Assembly: GCA_023387715.1 (NCBI GenBank)
Contig: JAEWHQ010000293.1
Coordinates: forward strand, 1 to 6,184
Length of the DNA: 6,184 nt
Source of the DNA: Pseudomonadota bacterium
GTDB lineage: Bacteria; Pseudomonadota; Alphaproteobacteria; Rhizobiales; Rhizobiaceae
Direction: 5' to 3'
Shown piece after piece: positions 5,800-6,184 of the stretch. The stretch's first letter is position 1. Each line of letters opens with the position of its first letter. Both the position numbers and the translations under genes were made by a program. Below the pieces are notes generated by a model. It did not search any database. It saw only the letters and a program-made list of their open reading frames with translations, and had not been told where the DNA came from.

Positions 5800-5818
5800 T
5801 GTATCAGTAGAAACGATT

Positions 5819-6184
5819 TTAAATCGCGCCGCTGAATGTATCACAAGCATCAAGCTTACCGGTTTCAAAACCACGCTTGAACCATTTTGCACGCTGCTCG
5901 GAAGTGCCGTGGTTGAAACTATCGGGCACAACATAGCCCTGCGAGCGCTTCTGCAATGTATCATCACCAATCTGGTGAGCAGCATTCAGCGCATCTTCCA
6001 AGTCGCCTGTTTCCAGCAAGCCCTTCTGTTCGGTGTAATAGCCCCAGATACCGGCAAAGCAATCAGCCTGAAGCTCAACGCGAACAGACATTTTATTGGC
6101 TTCAACTTCACTCATCTTCTGGCGCATCTGATTGAACTTCGGCAAAATACCGAGCAAATTCTGCACATGATGGCCGACCTCATG
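5819..6184 (-). CDS. ypfJ: YpfJ-type neutral zinc metallopeptidase (5' end outside window)
   Basis: The visible 121 residues are the C-terminal part of a putative zinc metallopeptidase of the YpfJ family (Pfam Zn_peptidase, PF04228). Members usually have about 280-310 residues and an N-terminal membrane anchor. The first visible codons read [12 protein letters not shown], the HExxH zinc site with its catalytic Glu, lying exactly at the window edge. The expected third ligand is Glu 37 of the visible part, in [14 protein letters not shown]. Further family blocks are [45 protein letters not shown] and the terminal ACDTF. Two cysteines (visible residues 42 and 114) are in conserved blocks and might pair if the domain is outside the cytoplasm. 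The frame stays open past the GTG at 6166, which lies inside the motif and cannot be the start. The gene is convergent with carA and shares its terminator. The natural substrate of this family is unknown. Confidence 0.93.
   Translation of the reverse strand, partial: HEVGHHVQNLLGILPKFNQMRQKMSEVEANKMSVRVELQADCFAGIWGYYTEQKGLLETGDLEDALNAAHQIGDDTLQKRSQGYVVPDSFNHGTSEQRAKWFKRGFETGKLDACDTFSGAI

Noticed and set aside
6164..6166. GTG at 6166 as the start of the metallopeptidase
   Set aside because: The frame continues upstream through the HExxH motif to the window edge, so this codon is an internal valine and the gene is truncated by the window.

Overview
The window looks like the chromosome of an alphaproteobacterium of the order Hyphomicrobiales (Rhizobiales), most like the Brucella/Ochrobactrum/Pseudochrobactrum group. 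This is inferred from protein style and from gene content: dnaG, a GatB/YqeY-domain gene and carA are close together, and carA stands apart from carB. Base composition is moderate, roughly half GC by eye. No species can be named from the sequence alone.

Layout from left to right. Bases 1-1569 (minus) hold the first 523 codons of DNA primase dnaG, whose 3' end lies outside the window. Bases 1570-1934 are a divergent control region with one good sigma-70-type promoter facing each way. Bases 1935-3629 (plus) encode a 564-residue Na+/phosphate cotransporter-family protein with a PhoU-like C-terminal half; it starts at TTG behind a strong ribosome binding site. A strong symmetric hairpin (3636-3670) separates it from the convergent yqeY gene (3744-4196, minus). 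The last codons of yqeY form one arm of an unusual long inverted repeat whose loop carries the stop codon. Bases 4197-4496 are a second divergent control region, with a candidate carA promoter, small repeats and a possible 31-codon leader ORF. Bases 4497-5717 (plus) encode CarA, the glutaminase subunit of carbamoyl-phosphate synthetase. A second symmetric hairpin (5769-5799) separates it from the convergent, 5'-truncated gene of a YpfJ-type zinc metallopeptidase (5819-6184, minus), whose HExxH motif sits exactly at the window edge.

The genes do not form one pathway. They are single, alternately oriented transcription units: replication priming, phosphate or anion transport, a tRNA-amidotransferase-like accessory protein, carbamoyl phosphate synthesis for arginine and pyrimidines, and a putative envelope peptidase. 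The coding content is conserved housekeeping. I found no mobile element, RNA gene, CRISPR array or evident new system. The points most worth a second look are non-coding: the inverted repeat around the yqeY stop codon, the repeats and arginine-containing leader ORF upstream of carA, and the matched divergent promoters between dnaG and the transporter.
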